From the NCBI GenBank assembly GCA_034189135.1, contig JAXHVO010000062.1, forward strand, positions 113,318-177,317: DNA of 64,000 bases, given 5' to 3'. The notes beneath the pieces were generated by a model, which saw nothing but the letters and a program-made list of their open reading frames with translations, ran no database searches and was not told where the DNA came from. The position numbers were made by a program, and so were the translations under genes. Numbering within the stretch: the stretch's first letter is position 1; the number at the start of each line of letters is the position of its first letter. This document shows positions 43,651-53,053 of this stretch, one piece after another. The DNA is from Thermodesulfobacteriota bacterium. GTDB taxonomy: Bacteria; Desulfobacterota; Desulfobacteria; Desulfobacterales; JAUWMJ01.

Positions 43651-44175
43651 ATGCGGTTTTTTAAAAAAATATTTCCGGTGATGTTTATGGTAACTTTTGT
43701 TTTTATTTTTTCATCGAACGCTGCCGATGTGGCCAAGATCGGTGTGGTTGACATAGAAAAAATTATTAATATCTCTAATGCCGGGAAAGCAGCTTTGGCT
43801 GAACTTCACAAGCAGGGTGAAAAGATGAAGGCTGAGCTTGAGAAAAGAAAAGCAGAACTAGAAAAAATGAAGAAAAGCTTAGAACGCCAGGCAGCGGTCA
43901 TGAGCAAAGAGGCCCGTGAAGAAAAAAAGCGCGAGCTTCAAATTAAGATATACGATTTAAAAAATCTTACGAATAAATATAATTCCGAAATAAAAAAAAG
44001 TGAAAAAGAAAAGATTATAAAGCTAAAAAAAGAGGTTTTTAATATTACCAGAGAAATCGGGAAAAAAGAAGGTTACCTTATCATTATTGAAAAGAGCGTG
44101 GCAGTCTATGTTCCTAAAACACTGGACCTGACGGATAAAGTAATACAGGAGTATAATGCAGGATTTAAAAAATAG
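43651..44175 (+). CDS. skp: OmpH/Skp-family periplasmic chaperone
   Basis: A 174-residue protein with a signal peptide (VMFMVTFVFIFSSNAAD). It begins AKIGVVDIEKIINISNAGKAALAELHKQGEK, then forms the long coiled coil rich in K, E and L that makes Skp's tentacles. The C-terminus has YLIIIEKSVAVYVPKTLDLTDKVI. It holds unfolded outer-membrane proteins for BamA, whose gene lies upstream with 252 bases between. That gap has no convincing gene; AGGTG precedes the start. Confidence 0.9.
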   Translation: MRFFKKIFPVMFMVTFVFIFSSNAADVAKIGVVDIEKIINISNAGKAALAELHKQGEKMKAELEKRKAELEKMKKSLERQAAVMSKEAREEKKRELQIKIYDLKNLTNKYNSEIKKSEKEKIIKLKKEVFNITREIGKKEGYLIIIEKSVAVYVPKTLDLTDKVIQEYNAGFKK

Positions 44176-44269
44176 GGTAAAGTGAGAATGAAGATGTTTA
44201 GATCGAAGGCTGAGGCTGTCAGAAGAAAACGACATAGAACGTTTACAACCATTCAGTGACAGGATTTGT

Positions 44270-45301
44270 ATGGAGATATTACTTTCTGAAATAGCAATAC
44301 TGGTAGAGGGTAGGGTTGAGGGTGATAGAAACAAAAAAATCTGTGGTGTAGCCCCTTTGGAGTCTGCCACTGATGATGATCTCACCTTTGTCGATCGGGC
44401 AAAATTAACCAAAAAGATTAGCACAACAAAAGCAGGAGCCGTCATCGTTCCACTGGATGTTGAAACAGCTTCCAACAACATTGTGAGGGTAAAAAACCCA
44501 AGGGTTGCCTTTGCAAAAGTTATGAATTTATTCTACCCCATCTCGAAACCGAAAACAGGAATAAATCCCGGTGCTCATCTAGGCGAAAATCTGATATGTG
44601 GGGAAAAAGTATCCATCGCTCCCTTTGCAGTGGTTGGAGATAATGTTACCATCGGCGAGAGTGCCGTCCTACATTCAAGTGTTTTTATTGGTGATAATGT
44701 TACCATCGGAAATAATACACAGATATATCCCAATGTGACAATACTCGAACGCTGCGTTATAGGCAACAGGGTGATTATTCATGCCGGTTCGGTAATAGGA
44801 AGCGACGGTTTTGGGTTTGCCCCTGACGGAGAAAAGTATTATAAGGTTCCTCAGACCGGTATTGTCCAAATTGATGATGATGTGGAGATAGGGGCGGGTA
44901 ATACCATTGATCGGGCCACTTTCGGTAAAACGTGGATTTGCCGGGGTGTTAAGACTGACAATCTGGTTCATATTGCTCATAATGTCACTGTGGGCGAAGA
45001 TACTGTAATTATTGCTCAGACTGGAATTGCCGGAAGCTCAACCATAGGAAGGCACGCTGCGATATCCGGTCAGGTTGCGATAGTCGGGCATATTACTGTG
45101 GGTGATCATGTACAGATAGCGGGAAAAGCAGGTGTGACAAAATCAGTTGCTAGTGGCGAAATTGTATCAGGTACACCGGCGATTCCTCATCGGCTGTGGC
45201 TCAGAGTGCAAAATATTATTCCAAAACTCCCGGAGATTAAAAATAAGATCCGGACAATTGAAAAACGTTTAAAGATCATAGAAGAAAAACAGGAGAGATA
45301 A
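44270..45301 (+). CDS. lpxD: UDP-3-O-acylglucosamine N-acyltransferase LpxD
   Basis: A 343-residue lipid A enzyme that adds the second acyl chain to UDP-3-O-acylglucosamine. The N-terminal uridine-binding part (SATDDDLTFVDRAKLTKKI) is followed by a left-handed parallel beta-helix of hexapeptide repeats (GDNVTIGESAVLHSSVFIGDNVTIGNN). The catalytic histidine lies in KTDNLVHIAHNVTVG. A short coiled-coil C-terminus makes the trimer. fabZ begins 1 base after its stop. Confidence 0.96.
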   Translation: MEILLSEIAILVEGRVEGDRNKKICGVAPLESATDDDLTFVDRAKLTKKISTTKAGAVIVPLDVETASNNIVRVKNPRVAFAKVMNLFYPISKPKTGINPGAHLGENLICGEKVSIAPFAVVGDNVTIGESAVLHSSVFIGDNVTIGNNTQIYPNVTILERCVIGNRVIIHAGSVIGSDGFGFAPDGEKYYKVPQTGIVQIDDDVEIGAGNTIDRATFGKTWICRGVKTDNLVHIAHNVTVGEDTVIIAQTGIAGSSTIGRHAAISGQVAIVGHITVGDHVQIAGKAGVTKSVASGEIVSGTPAIPHRLWLRVQNIIPKLPEIKNKIRTIEKRLKIIEEKQER

Positions 45302-45302
45302 A

Positions 45303-45746
45303 ATGGAGGAAGTTGCTGATATACAAGCCATCATGGATTATATGCCGCACCGGTACCCATTTTTACTGGTTGATCGAGTGCTGGAAATTGTGCCCGGCGA
45401 GAAAATTGTGGCATTAAAAAACGTTAGCATAAACGAACCGTTTTTCCAGGGTCATTTCCCTGGCAATCCTATAATGCCGGGGGTGCTTATTGTAGAAGCA
45501 ATGGCACAGGCCGGGGGAATATTATTTTCATCACAATTAAAAAAAGGGCACGGCCTTCTTTTTTACTTCATGGGGATGGACAAGGTAAAGTTCAGGAAAA
45601 TGGTCGTGCCCGGAGATCAGATTATCCTTGAAGTTAAAATTATCAGGCAAAGATCCAAGGCGGTAAAGATGGCCGGAACCGCCAGTGTGGATCAAAAAGT
45701 GGTTGCAGAAGGAGAAATAATGGCCACTGTTGGAGAAAAATCATGA
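45303..45746 (+). CDS. fabZ: 3-hydroxyacyl-ACP dehydratase FabZ
   Basis: A 147-residue hot-dog-fold dehydratase of fatty-acid synthesis. It has MPHRYPFLLVDRVLEIVPG with the catalytic His, and FFQGHFPGNPIMPGVLIVEAMAQAGG with the catalytic Glu. It competes with lipid A synthesis for 3-hydroxyacyl-ACP, which explains the usual lpxD-fabZ-lpxA order found here. It overlaps lpxA by an ATGA. Confidence 0.97.
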   Translation: MEEVADIQAIMDYMPHRYPFLLVDRVLEIVPGEKIVALKNVSINEPFFQGHFPGNPIMPGVLIVEAMAQAGGILFSSQLKKGHGLLFYFMGMDKVKFRKMVVPGDQIILEVKIIRQRSKAVKMAGTASVDQKVVAEGEIMATVGEKS

Positions 45747-46513
45747 TACATCAAACTGCAATAATAGACCCAAAGGCCGAGATAGGCTCAGATGTCGAAA
45801 TTGGAGCGTATTCAATTATCAAAGAGAATGTTTCCATAGGATCCGAAACAGTGATAGGACCCCATGTGATCATTGAACCTTATGTGACCATAGAACCAAA
45901 TTGTAATATTTTTCAGTACGCCGCCATAGGCGCGGTGCCACAGTCACTCAAATTCAATGGCGAAGAAACTTACGTAAAGATCGGGCGGGGAAGCATTATC
46001 AGAGAATTCGTTACCATACACAGAGGCACCGGATTCGGCAGCGGAATTACCGAAATTGGTGAAGAGAGTTTTTTAATGGCTTATACGCATATCGCCCATG
46101 ACTGTAAGATAGGCCGCAAAGTTATTTTGTCTAATAATGCATCGCTGGCCGGTCATATCTCCATAGGTGATTATTCGACTATCGGAGCTCTTGTCGGGAT
46201 TCATCAATTTGTGCATATCGGGGAACATGCGTTTATTGGAGGAAAATCAGCGATCGTTAAAGATATTCCACCTTATGTGATTGCTGCCGGTGATCGGGCG
46301 AAACTGCATGGCTTAAACAGTATTGGATTAAAACGGAGTGGTTTTTCCAAATCAACGTTGTTGGCATTAAAAAAAGTATATAGAATTATTTTTCGTATCG
46401 GGTTGACACTAAATGAGGCTATTGAAAGGGTCACCGCGGAAGTTGATCAAATTCCTGAGGTGGTGAATTTCATTGATTTTATAAAGTCATCCGAAAGAGG
46501 AATAACGAGATAA
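45743..46513 (+). CDS. lpxA: UDP-N-acetylglucosamine acyltransferase LpxA
   Basis: A 256-residue hexapeptide-repeat enzyme for the first step of lipid A synthesis. It begins IHQTAIIDPKAEIGSDVEIGAYSII, has FLMAYTHIAHDCKIG with the catalytic histidine, and GDYSTIGALVGIHQFVHIGEHAFIGG, with the C-terminal helical part LNSIGLKRSGFSKSTLLALKKVYRIIF. Length is normal. It is coupled to fabZ by a 4-base overlap. Confidence 0.97.
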   Translation: MIHQTAIIDPKAEIGSDVEIGAYSIIKENVSIGSETVIGPHVIIEPYVTIEPNCNIFQYAAIGAVPQSLKFNGEETYVKIGRGSIIREFVTIHRGTGFGSGITEIGEESFLMAYTHIAHDCKIGRKVILSNNASLAGHISIGDYSTIGALVGIHQFVHIGEHAFIGGKSAIVKDIPPYVIAAGDRAKLHGLNSIGLKRSGFSKSTLLALKKVYRIIFRIGLTLNEAIERVTAEVDQIPEVVNFIDFIKSSERGITR

Positions 46514-46681
46514 ATATAGTGTAAGGAATCGCATCGGAATGACATGGAATATCACAGATTAAAATGAAAAAAATCTGAAAGTCGCTTTGCCATATTTATC
46601 TATCAGCGCAGTACCGGCGCTTTTTATTTAAATTCTAATAATTTTGTGTAATTTCAGTGTAAATCAGCGGTAAAAATAATT

Positions 46682-47491
46682 ATGGATAAACGGATAGGAT
46701 TAATTGCGGGGAGCGGACAGTTCCCCATAATTTTTTCCAAAAAGGCAAAGTCAAAAGGTTTTTCTATTTATGCTGCAGCATATCTAAATGAAGCGGATCC
46801 AGGTATACAGGATTATGCTGAAGTCATTGAATGGATACACCTTGGCCAGATCAAGCGTCTCATAAAGTTTTTTAAGAAGAATAATATTATTGAAGCAGTG
46901 ATGATGGGTGGTATCAAAAAGACCCGGATGTTTAAGGATGTGAAACCGGATATAAAAGCGATTTCGATTATTGCAGGTTTGAGACATACACATGACGACC
47001 AAGTACTCAGTGCTTTTGCAAATGCCCTTGAAAAAGAGGGAATCAAAATAAAGGCTTCCACATTTTTACTTCCCGATCTTCTGGCGAAAGAAGGGTGTTG
47101 GACCAAACGAAAACCCAGCCGATCGGAAACATCGGACATTAAACTGGGATGGAGTCTTGCTAAAGAAATAGGACGACTTGATATCGGGCAATGCATTGTG
47201 ATCGGTGGCGGGTCGGTTCTGGCAGTTGAAGCAATTGACGGAACAGATGCAACTGTGCAAAGAGGTGGAGCACTTGGCAAAGGAACCGCTGTGGTGGTTA
47301 AAGTCTGTAAACCGAACCAGGATTTTAGGTTTGATGTCCCAGCTGTGGGAATGCAGACGATCCGGATCATGAATGAAGCGGGAGCGCGGGTCCTTGCCGT
47401 TGAAGCCGGAAAGGCGGTAGTTTTTGACAGGGAAGAAATGATTAATCTGGCGAATCAGCATGATATTTCCATTATAGCTGTTAAAGAATAA
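46682..47491 (+). CDS. lpxI: UDP-2,3-diacylglucosamine pyrophosphatase LpxI
   Basis: A 269-residue DUF1009 protein, the LpxH substitute in alpha and delta-type bacteria. It hydrolyses UDP-2,3-diacylglucosamine to lipid X and UMP. Motifs are IGLIAGSGQFPIIFSKKAK, AVMMGGIKKTRMF and the C-terminal AVEAIDGTDATVQRGG with AVGMQTIRIMNEAGARVLAVEAGKAVVFDREEMI. It lies between lpxA and an oxidoreductase gene, matching the lipid A order. Presence of LpxI suggests no lpxH is needed. Confidence 0.94.
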   Translation: MDKRIGLIAGSGQFPIIFSKKAKSKGFSIYAAAYLNEADPGIQDYAEVIEWIHLGQIKRLIKFFKKNNIIEAVMMGGIKKTRMFKDVKPDIKAISIIAGLRHTHDDQVLSAFANALEKEGIKIKASTFLLPDLLAKEGCWTKRKPSRSETSDIKLGWSLAKEIGRLDIGQCIVIGGGSVLAVEAIDGTDATVQRGGALGKGTAVVVKVCKPNQDFRFDVPAVGMQTIRIMNEAGARVLAVEAGKAVVFDREEMINLANQHDISIIAVKE

Positions 47492-47494
47492 TAA

Positions 47495-48469
47495 ATGAAA
47501 AAACCGAAAAAAAAGTTGCGTATCGGTGTTGTGGGGACAGGATATCTGGGCAAATTCCATGCTGAAAAATATGCTCGCATGGATGATGTTGAGCTTGTAG
47601 GAATAGCAGATATCAACCAGACACAGGCAGAAAAGATAGCAAAAAAATATTCTACAAAAGCATATACAAGCCATAGAAATATTTTAGACAAAGTAGATGC
47701 CGTCAGCATCGTTGTACCCACACCGGTTCATTTTGAAGTCAGTCGTGATTTTTTAAAACATGATGTGGATGTTTTAATTGAAAAACCGATCACAACCACA
47801 ATCAAAGAGGCGGATGAATTGATTGGGTTTGCTGAATCAAAGGGACTTATTATCCAGGTCGGGCATCTTGAACGATTTAATCCCGCAGTGATTGCCTTAC
47901 GGGATTATATAACCAGACCGATGTTTATAGAGTCTCACCGGTTGAGTACATTTAAAGAACGTGCTGCAGACGTCAGTGTGGTTTTAGACCTTATGATCCA
48001 TGACATTGATATTATATCTAATTTGGTCAGGTCCGGAATAAAGAGTATTCATGCCGCGGGAACTCCTGTGATCTCCGGGCATGTAGACATTGCCAATACA
48101 CGTATGGAGTTTGAAAACGGATGTGTGGCCAATGTAACTGCCAGCAGAATTTCAACTAGGGACGAAAGAAAAATCAGGCTGTTTCAAAAGGATGCTTATA
48201 TTTCAGTTGATTTTGCAAATCGCCAAATTACCATTGTGAAGAAAAATGATAAAGATAAGCGCGGCATTATACCCGGAATGGATATAAATAAACGTTGTTT
48301 TAATCAGGGAGATGCTTTAGACGATGAACTAAAAGCCTTTGTAAAAGCAGTGAAAAAGCGTGAATCTCCTGAAGTGACCGGACAGGTGGGGCGAGATGCT
48401 TTAAAGATTGCGTTGGATATTATGCAACAAATTCAAAACAGAAATCAAAAACTTGCCCACTCACTATGA
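47495..48469 (+). CDS. Gfo/Idh/MocA-family oxidoreductase
   Basis: A 324-residue NAD(P)-dependent dehydrogenase. The Rossmann start is RIGVVGTGYLGKFHAEKYARMDDVELVGIADIN. The conserved EKP stands in DVLIEKPITTTIKEADELI, and QVGHLERFNPAV with VVLDLMIHDIDIISNLV gives the catalytic region. It acts on a sugar-nucleotide or similar substrate. In many genomes a member of this family sits between lpxI and lpxB; its substrate in that setting is not settled. It starts 3 bases after lpxI. Confidence 0.9.
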   Translation: MKKPKKKLRIGVVGTGYLGKFHAEKYARMDDVELVGIADINQTQAEKIAKKYSTKAYTSHRNILDKVDAVSIVVPTPVHFEVSRDFLKHDVDVLIEKPITTTIKEADELIGFAESKGLIIQVGHLERFNPAVIALRDYITRPMFIESHRLSTFKERAADVSVVLDLMIHDIDIISNLVRSGIKSIHAAGTPVISGHVDIANTRMEFENGCVANVTASRISTRDERKIRLFQKDAYISVDFANRQITIVKKNDKDKRGIIPGMDINKRCFNQGDALDDELKAFVKAVKKRESPEVTGQVGRDALKIALDIMQQIQNRNQKLAHSL

Positions 48470-48574
48470 GATAAACTTCCAAACAGGCAGATATTTAGAC
48501 CTAATTGTCCTTTTGTCTTAAGTGATTTTTTGAGTTTATTTTCTTTTAAAATATAAGTTGCTTTTCACAAGCCA

Positions 48575-49759
48575 ATGGGCGCTTACCAAAAACAGAAATG
48601 TGTGATGATCATAGCCGGCGAAGCTTCCGGCGATCTTCACGGGTCAAAACTTGTTCTTGCCATGCGTGAGAAAAACAACGAGTTGTTTTTTTGCGGAATT
48701 GGCGGCCAGGCTCTGCGAGAAGCAGGTGTCAAAATTATAGTAGATGCCTCTCTGCTATCGGTGGTAGGAATATCCGAGGTTTTTTCCAAAATGCCGGGTC
48801 TCTTTCGAGGCATGTCGGCTGCAAAAAAACTGATTAAAAGTCTAAAACCCGATCTTCTTATCATTATAGATTTTCCCGATTTTAACCTTCATGTTGCTGC
48901 GGCAGCAAAAAAGACAGGTATCCCAGTTTTGTATTATATCAGCCCACAGCTCTGGGCATGGAGGCCGGGTCGGGTTAAAAAAATTAAGAAGCTTGTCGAT
49001 CATGTTGCGGTTATCCTTCCCTTTGAAGAAGATTTTTATAAAGCACATCAAGTCAGAGTTTCTTTTGTGGGGCATCCCTTACTCGACACACATGTTGCTG
49101 CAGAAGAATCATTAACCGCAGCTAATACAGAAGATATTCCGGTGGTCGGACTTCTGCCGGGTTCCAGGGACAGGGAAATTGCAAGGCTTCTTCCGGTGAT
49201 GCTTCAATCCGCAAGGATTTTGCTTAAACGCGATAACAGAATTAAATTTATCATTTCAGCCGCCCTTTCTGTCAAAAGAAAATTCGTGGAAACTATTGTT
49301 GAACAACATAGAGGAAATTATGATTTTGAGGTTGTTTCACAACCTGTGGAACGTGTGTTAACAAGGTGCCGACTTGCCGTGGTTGCATCCGGGACAGCCA
49401 CACTTGAAACCGCAATCTACGGGGTTCCGATGATCATCATATATAGAATATCGCCTCTTACCTACTGGCTTGGCAGGATGCTGGTTCGATCGCGGGTAAA
49501 ATATTTCGGTTTGGTCAACCTCATCGCGGACCGGGAAATTTCACCTGAGTTGCTGCAGGGTGAAGCTTCACCAGAAAAAATAGCCGATATGGCATTTGAA
49601 ATATTAAACGATGCTTCCCGTCTGGGAAAGATGAAAAGTGATCTTTTAGCGCTAAAAGATATGCTGGGAGGGCCGGGCGCATCATTGCGTGTGGCCAATA
49701 TTGCTTTGAATATGCTGGAAAAATCTGAAACCAATGCTGAAAATAAAAGACAGACATAG
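48575..49759 (+). CDS. lpxB: lipid-A-disaccharide synthase LpxB
   Basis: A 394-residue GT19 glycosyltransferase joining UDP-diacylglucosamine and lipid X. It has MIIAGEASGDLHGSKLVLAM at the start, YYISPQLWAWRPGRVKKIKKLVDHVAVILPFEEDFY, FVGHPLLD, LLPGSRDREIARLLPVML and ASGTATLETAIYGVPMIIIYRISPLTYWLGR. Length is normal. Its 3' end overlaps the msbA start by 26 bases, implying coupling or a slightly later msbA start at 49773. Confidence 0.96.
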   Translation: MGAYQKQKCVMIIAGEASGDLHGSKLVLAMREKNNELFFCGIGGQALREAGVKIIVDASLLSVVGISEVFSKMPGLFRGMSAAKKLIKSLKPDLLIIIDFPDFNLHVAAAAKKTGIPVLYYISPQLWAWRPGRVKKIKKLVDHVAVILPFEEDFYKAHQVRVSFVGHPLLDTHVAAEESLTAANTEDIPVVGLLPGSRDREIARLLPVMLQSARILLKRDNRIKFIISAALSVKRKFVETIVEQHRGNYDFEVVSQPVERVLTRCRLAVVASGTATLETAIYGVPMIIIYRISPLTYWLGRMLVRSRVKYFGLVNLIADREISPELLQGEASPEKIADMAFEILNDASRLGKMKSDLLALKDMLGGPGASLRVANIALNMLEKSETNAENKRQT

Positions 49760-51485
49760 ACGTTTAATAACTATGATAAAAGACAGCTGGCCTGTCCTGT
49801 TTATGGCAATGGGGTGCATGCTTGTTATGTCTGCAGCCACTTCTGCCGCTGCTTATTTAATTAAGCCTGCGTTGGATGATGTGTTTATTAATAAGGATGT
49901 CAGGATGCTGAAGCTGATTCCGGCAGCTATAATCATTGTTTATTTTCTTCGCAGTGTGGCAATGTATGGTCAGGATTATTTAATGAGCTATGTGGGGCAA
50001 AACATCATACGACGTCTTAGAAACACTTTATACAACCGTATCCAGGATCTTCCGCTCTCTTTTTTTCAAAAGGAAAAGACCGGCGTTTTAATGTCTCGGG
50101 TGACCAACGATGTAAATATTATAAAAGCCATGGTTTCTGTTGCTGTCACAGGATCACTCAGGGACTGTTTTACCATAGTAGGACTGACGGTTGTTATTTT
50201 TTACCAGATCTGGGAACTGGCACTTATCGCATTTATCGTTTTGCCGGTTTCCTTTTATCCCATAGTTATCTTTGGAAGAAAGGTGCGCAAGGTCAGTACA
50301 GGATGCCAGGAAGCCATGGCTGATATGAGCTCTTTTCTGCATGAAACCTTTGCGGGAAATAAAATTGTCAAGGCTTTCGGAATGGAGGACCATGAAAAAA
50401 AACGATTTTTTGAAAAGACCCGCAGACTTTTAAGGCTTGAAATGAAGGAAGTCAGAGCCAGGGCGATATCGAGTCCCATCAATTTATTTTTAGGCGGAGT
50501 GGGGGCCGCTATAGTGATTTGGTATGGGGGATCAAAAGTCATTGCAGGAGATTATACAACCGGTACCTTTATTTCCTTCCTGGCGGCTGTTTTATTATTA
50601 TATGCGCCGATAAAAAATTTAAGTAAACTGAACAATGCCATTCAACAGGGACTGGCTGCAACTGACCGGGTTTTTGATATTATCGAGAGGAAATCGGAGG
50701 TCAGAGAATCAAAAAATCCTGTGATAATAAAGCCGGGTCCTCACAGTGTTGCATTTAAAAATGTCTCTTTTAAATATGAAAAAGAGATGGTTCTTAAAGA
50801 GATTAACATCAATGCCGAGGCCGGAGAGATTCTGGCGCTGGTGGGTATGAGCGGCGGCGGCAAGACATCACTGGTTAATTTAATCCCCAGGTTTTATGAC
50901 GTCACCAAAGGCTCTATCCTGATTGACGGAACAGACATTAAGGATTGTTCCATCTTGTCACTCCGTGAACAGATCGCCATTGTAACTCAGGACCCCATCC
51001 TTTTTAACGATACCATTAAAAACAACATCACATATGGTAAGCGAAATGCATCGAATGAAGAAATAGAGCGTGCGGCCAAGGCAGCCTATGCGTATGATTT
51101 TATACAAAATTTCCCGGATAAATTTGACACAACCATCGGGGAACTGGGCGGGCGTCTGTCAGGCGGAGAAAAACAGCGTATCTGTATTGCTCGGGCTTTA
51201 TTAAAGGATGCTCCCATATTAATCCTTGACGAAGCTACCTCTTCATTGGATACCGAAGCCGAGATGCTGGTTCAAAAGGCCCTTGAGAACCTGATGAAAG
51301 GGCGTACCACCTTTGTCATTGCACACAGATTGTCTACCATCAGTTATGCTCACCGGATTGTGGTGATTGTAAATGGTAAAATCGTGGAAGAAGGAAAACA
51401 TGACGAGTTACTTGAAAACCATGGAGAGTTTCATAAACTCTACCAGATGCAATTTGCCAATGGGAATATGAAGCGCCATGCTTGA
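49734..51485 (+). CDS. msbA: lipid A export ABC transporter MsbA
   Basis: A 583-residue half-transporter with six membrane helices and a nucleotide-binding domain. It flips core-lipid A across the inner membrane. The membrane part holds FFQKEKTGVLMSRVTNDVNIIKAMVSVAVTG. The ATPase has Walker A VGMSGGGKTS, Q loop AIVTQDPILFNDTIKNNITYG, signature LSGGEKQR, Walker B ILILDEATSSLD and H switch AHRLST. The start at 49734 overlaps lpxB; ATG 49773 (MIKDSWPVLF) is an alternative. Confidence 0.94.
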   Translation: MLKIKDRHRRLITMIKDSWPVLFMAMGCMLVMSAATSAAAYLIKPALDDVFINKDVRMLKLIPAAIIIVYFLRSVAMYGQDYLMSYVGQNIIRRLRNTLYNRIQDLPLSFFQKEKTGVLMSRVTNDVNIIKAMVSVAVTGSLRDCFTIVGLTVVIFYQIWELALIAFIVLPVSFYPIVIFGRKVRKVSTGCQEAMADMSSFLHETFAGNKIVKAFGMEDHEKKRFFEKTRRLLRLEMKEVRARAISSPINLFLGGVGAAIVIWYGGSKVIAGDYTTGTFISFLAAVLLLYAPIKNLSKLNNAIQQGLAATDRVFDIIERKSEVRESKNPVIIKPGPHSVAFKNVSFKYEKEMVLKEININAEAGEILALVGMSGGGKTSLVNLIPRFYDVTKGSILIDGTDIKDCSILSLREQIAIVTQDPILFNDTIKNNITYGKRNASNEEIERAAKAAYAYDFIQNFPDKFDTTIGELGGRLSGGEKQRICIARALLKDAPILILDEATSSLDTEAEMLVQKALENLMKGRTTFVIAHRLSTISYAHRIVVIVNGKIVEEGKHDELLENHGEFHKLYQMQFANGNMKRHA

Positions 51486-51532
51486 TGAGCGTTTAACTCA
51501 GAGATCGCTTTGCTTTCGGCTTTAAGTCTTGC

Positions 51533-51586
51533 ATAGCGGGACGCTATACAAGCCACGCAGTGGCGATCCTAAAAGCCCAAAGGGCT
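51533..51586. repeat. three successive perfect hairpins with three-base loops
   Basis: ATAGCG-GGA-CGCTAT (51533-51547), GCCAC-GCA-GTGGC (51552-51564) and AGCCC-AAA-GGGCT (51574-51586) follow each other between msbA and lptF. They may be an mRNA stabilising or terminating structure, or a short palindromic repeat element. No coding content. Confidence 0.5.
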
Positions 51587-51629
51587 GATCTTCAAGTCCC
51601 TCTGCGACACTCCATATTTCTTCAAAGAT

Positions 51630-52802
51630 ATGAAAATCAACTCAATTATAAACAGATATCTATTTACAGAAATGATGACTCCTTTTGCCATCAACTTGGT
51701 GTTTTTTACCTTTATTTTTTTAATGGCGGAAATGCTTAAGATCACAGATCTGATTGTAAATTACGGTGTTGGAATGATTGTCATTGTTACGATGCTGGTG
51801 TATTCTACGCCTTATTTTCTCGTATATGTGATACCCATGTCTGTCATGATGGCTGTTTTGCTTACTTTCATGCGGATGTCGGGAGACAATGAGATCATTG
51901 CACTAAAAACCGGTGGTGTAAGCATTTACCGGCTGCTTCCACCTGTTATACTGTTTTGTCTCGCAGGATGTTTGCTGACCGCATTTATGGCTGTTTATGG
52001 TCAGCCGTGGGGAAGGCTGGCTGTTAAAAAGCTTACATTTAAAATTGTTTCATCCCATCTGGATGTGGGACTCAAAGAAAGAACTTTTAATGACAGTTTT
52101 AAAGATGTGATGTTTTATGTGAATGAAATCGATTCAAAAACCAGAACACTCATTGATGTTTTTATTGAAGATAAACGTGCAAAAAACGTTGCAAGCACAG
52201 TTGTTGCCCCTAAAGGGAGACTCTTCAGTGAGCCGGACGGGCTTGTTTATCACTTAAGACTTTATGACGGCATTATTAATCAGGCCGATATTGCCAGCAA
52301 GTCGGCACACTCTATAAAATTCCAGACTTACGATATACGCCTTGATCTTAAAAAAAATATAAAAACTGCAAGATTGAGGGGCAAGAGCAGAAAAGAGATG
52401 AGTCTAGATGAATTGCTAAATTATTTAAGGGATGCGCCAAGTAAAAATGAAAGATATTATAAGGCGTTAATGGAATTGCATAAAAAATTTTCCATTTCAA
52501 TTGCCTGTTTGACCCTTGGACTTCTCGCTGTTTCTTTGGGCATTCAGTCAAGGTCTTCAAAAACATCCTACGGTCTGGTGCTCGGCCTGGCGTTTTTTCT
52601 GATTTATTATTTATTGCTGTCGTTTGGGTTGGTTTTTGGTGAAACAGGTGCTTATCCGCCGGTGATCGGAATGTGGGTTCCCAATTACGTCATAGGGGGG
52701 CTCGGGCTATATTTTCTGACCAGGACGGCAGTTGAACGTCCGGTGAGAATTGATTTCTTAGCATTTTTTATAAAAAGGTTCAATTCTGTATTCTCAAGAT
52801 AA
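51630..52802 (+). CDS. lptF: LPS export permease LptF
   Basis: A 390-residue YjgP/YjgQ-family permease. It has three N-terminal helices (MMTPFAINLVFFTFIFLMAEMLKI and following), a periplasmic jelly-roll domain, and three C-terminal helices with FSISIACLTLGLLAVSLGIQSRSSKTSYGLVLGLAFFLIYYLLLSFG. The conserved SGxNEIIALKTGG block is seen as SGDNEIIALKTGGVS. With LptG and LptB it pulls LPS from the inner membrane. It is separated from lptG by 251 bases with a repeat. Confidence 0.92.
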   Translation: MKINSIINRYLFTEMMTPFAINLVFFTFIFLMAEMLKITDLIVNYGVGMIVIVTMLVYSTPYFLVYVIPMSVMMAVLLTFMRMSGDNEIIALKTGGVSIYRLLPPVILFCLAGCLLTAFMAVYGQPWGRLAVKKLTFKIVSSHLDVGLKERTFNDSFKDVMFYVNEIDSKTRTLIDVFIEDKRAKNVASTVVAPKGRLFSEPDGLVYHLRLYDGIINQADIASKSAHSIKFQTYDIRLDLKKNIKTARLRGKSRKEMSLDELLNYLRDAPSKNERYYKALMELHKKFSISIACLTLGLLAVSLGIQSRSSKTSYGLVLGLAFFLIYYLLLSFGLVFGETGAYPPVIGMWVPNYVIGGLGLYFLTRTAVERPVRIDFLAFFIKRFNSVFSR

Positions 52803-52881
52803 CACAACCTTAAAACGATATTTATCGCTAACCATAATGCCTCTTATTAAACTGGTTTGTCTGGTTATCATGTAAGTGTCT

Positions 52882-52963
52882 CGGGTTACGAGTTACGTGT
52901 TGCGAGTTGTTAATAGGAAATAATCTTACCTTTTTTAACCCGTACCCTGCAACCCGCAACCCG
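52882..52963. repeat. inverted array of 9-base-like units between lptF and lptG
   Basis: The left arm is built of GGGTTACGA/GTTACGTGT/TGCGAGTTG-like units. The right arm has AACCCGTACCC then CTGCAACCCGCAACCCG. The arms are imperfectly complementary and could form a hairpin of about 27 bases around a T-rich centre. It looks like a dispersed palindromic repeat, but with only one copy in the window this is inference. Confidence 0.5.
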
Positions 52964-53053
52964 CAATAATATCGAATACCAAAAAAGGAAACTGCTGCTA
53001 ACTAAAGCTGGCAAGTTGCGTTGGCGCAATAATAACCAAAAAGCACTTCTATT

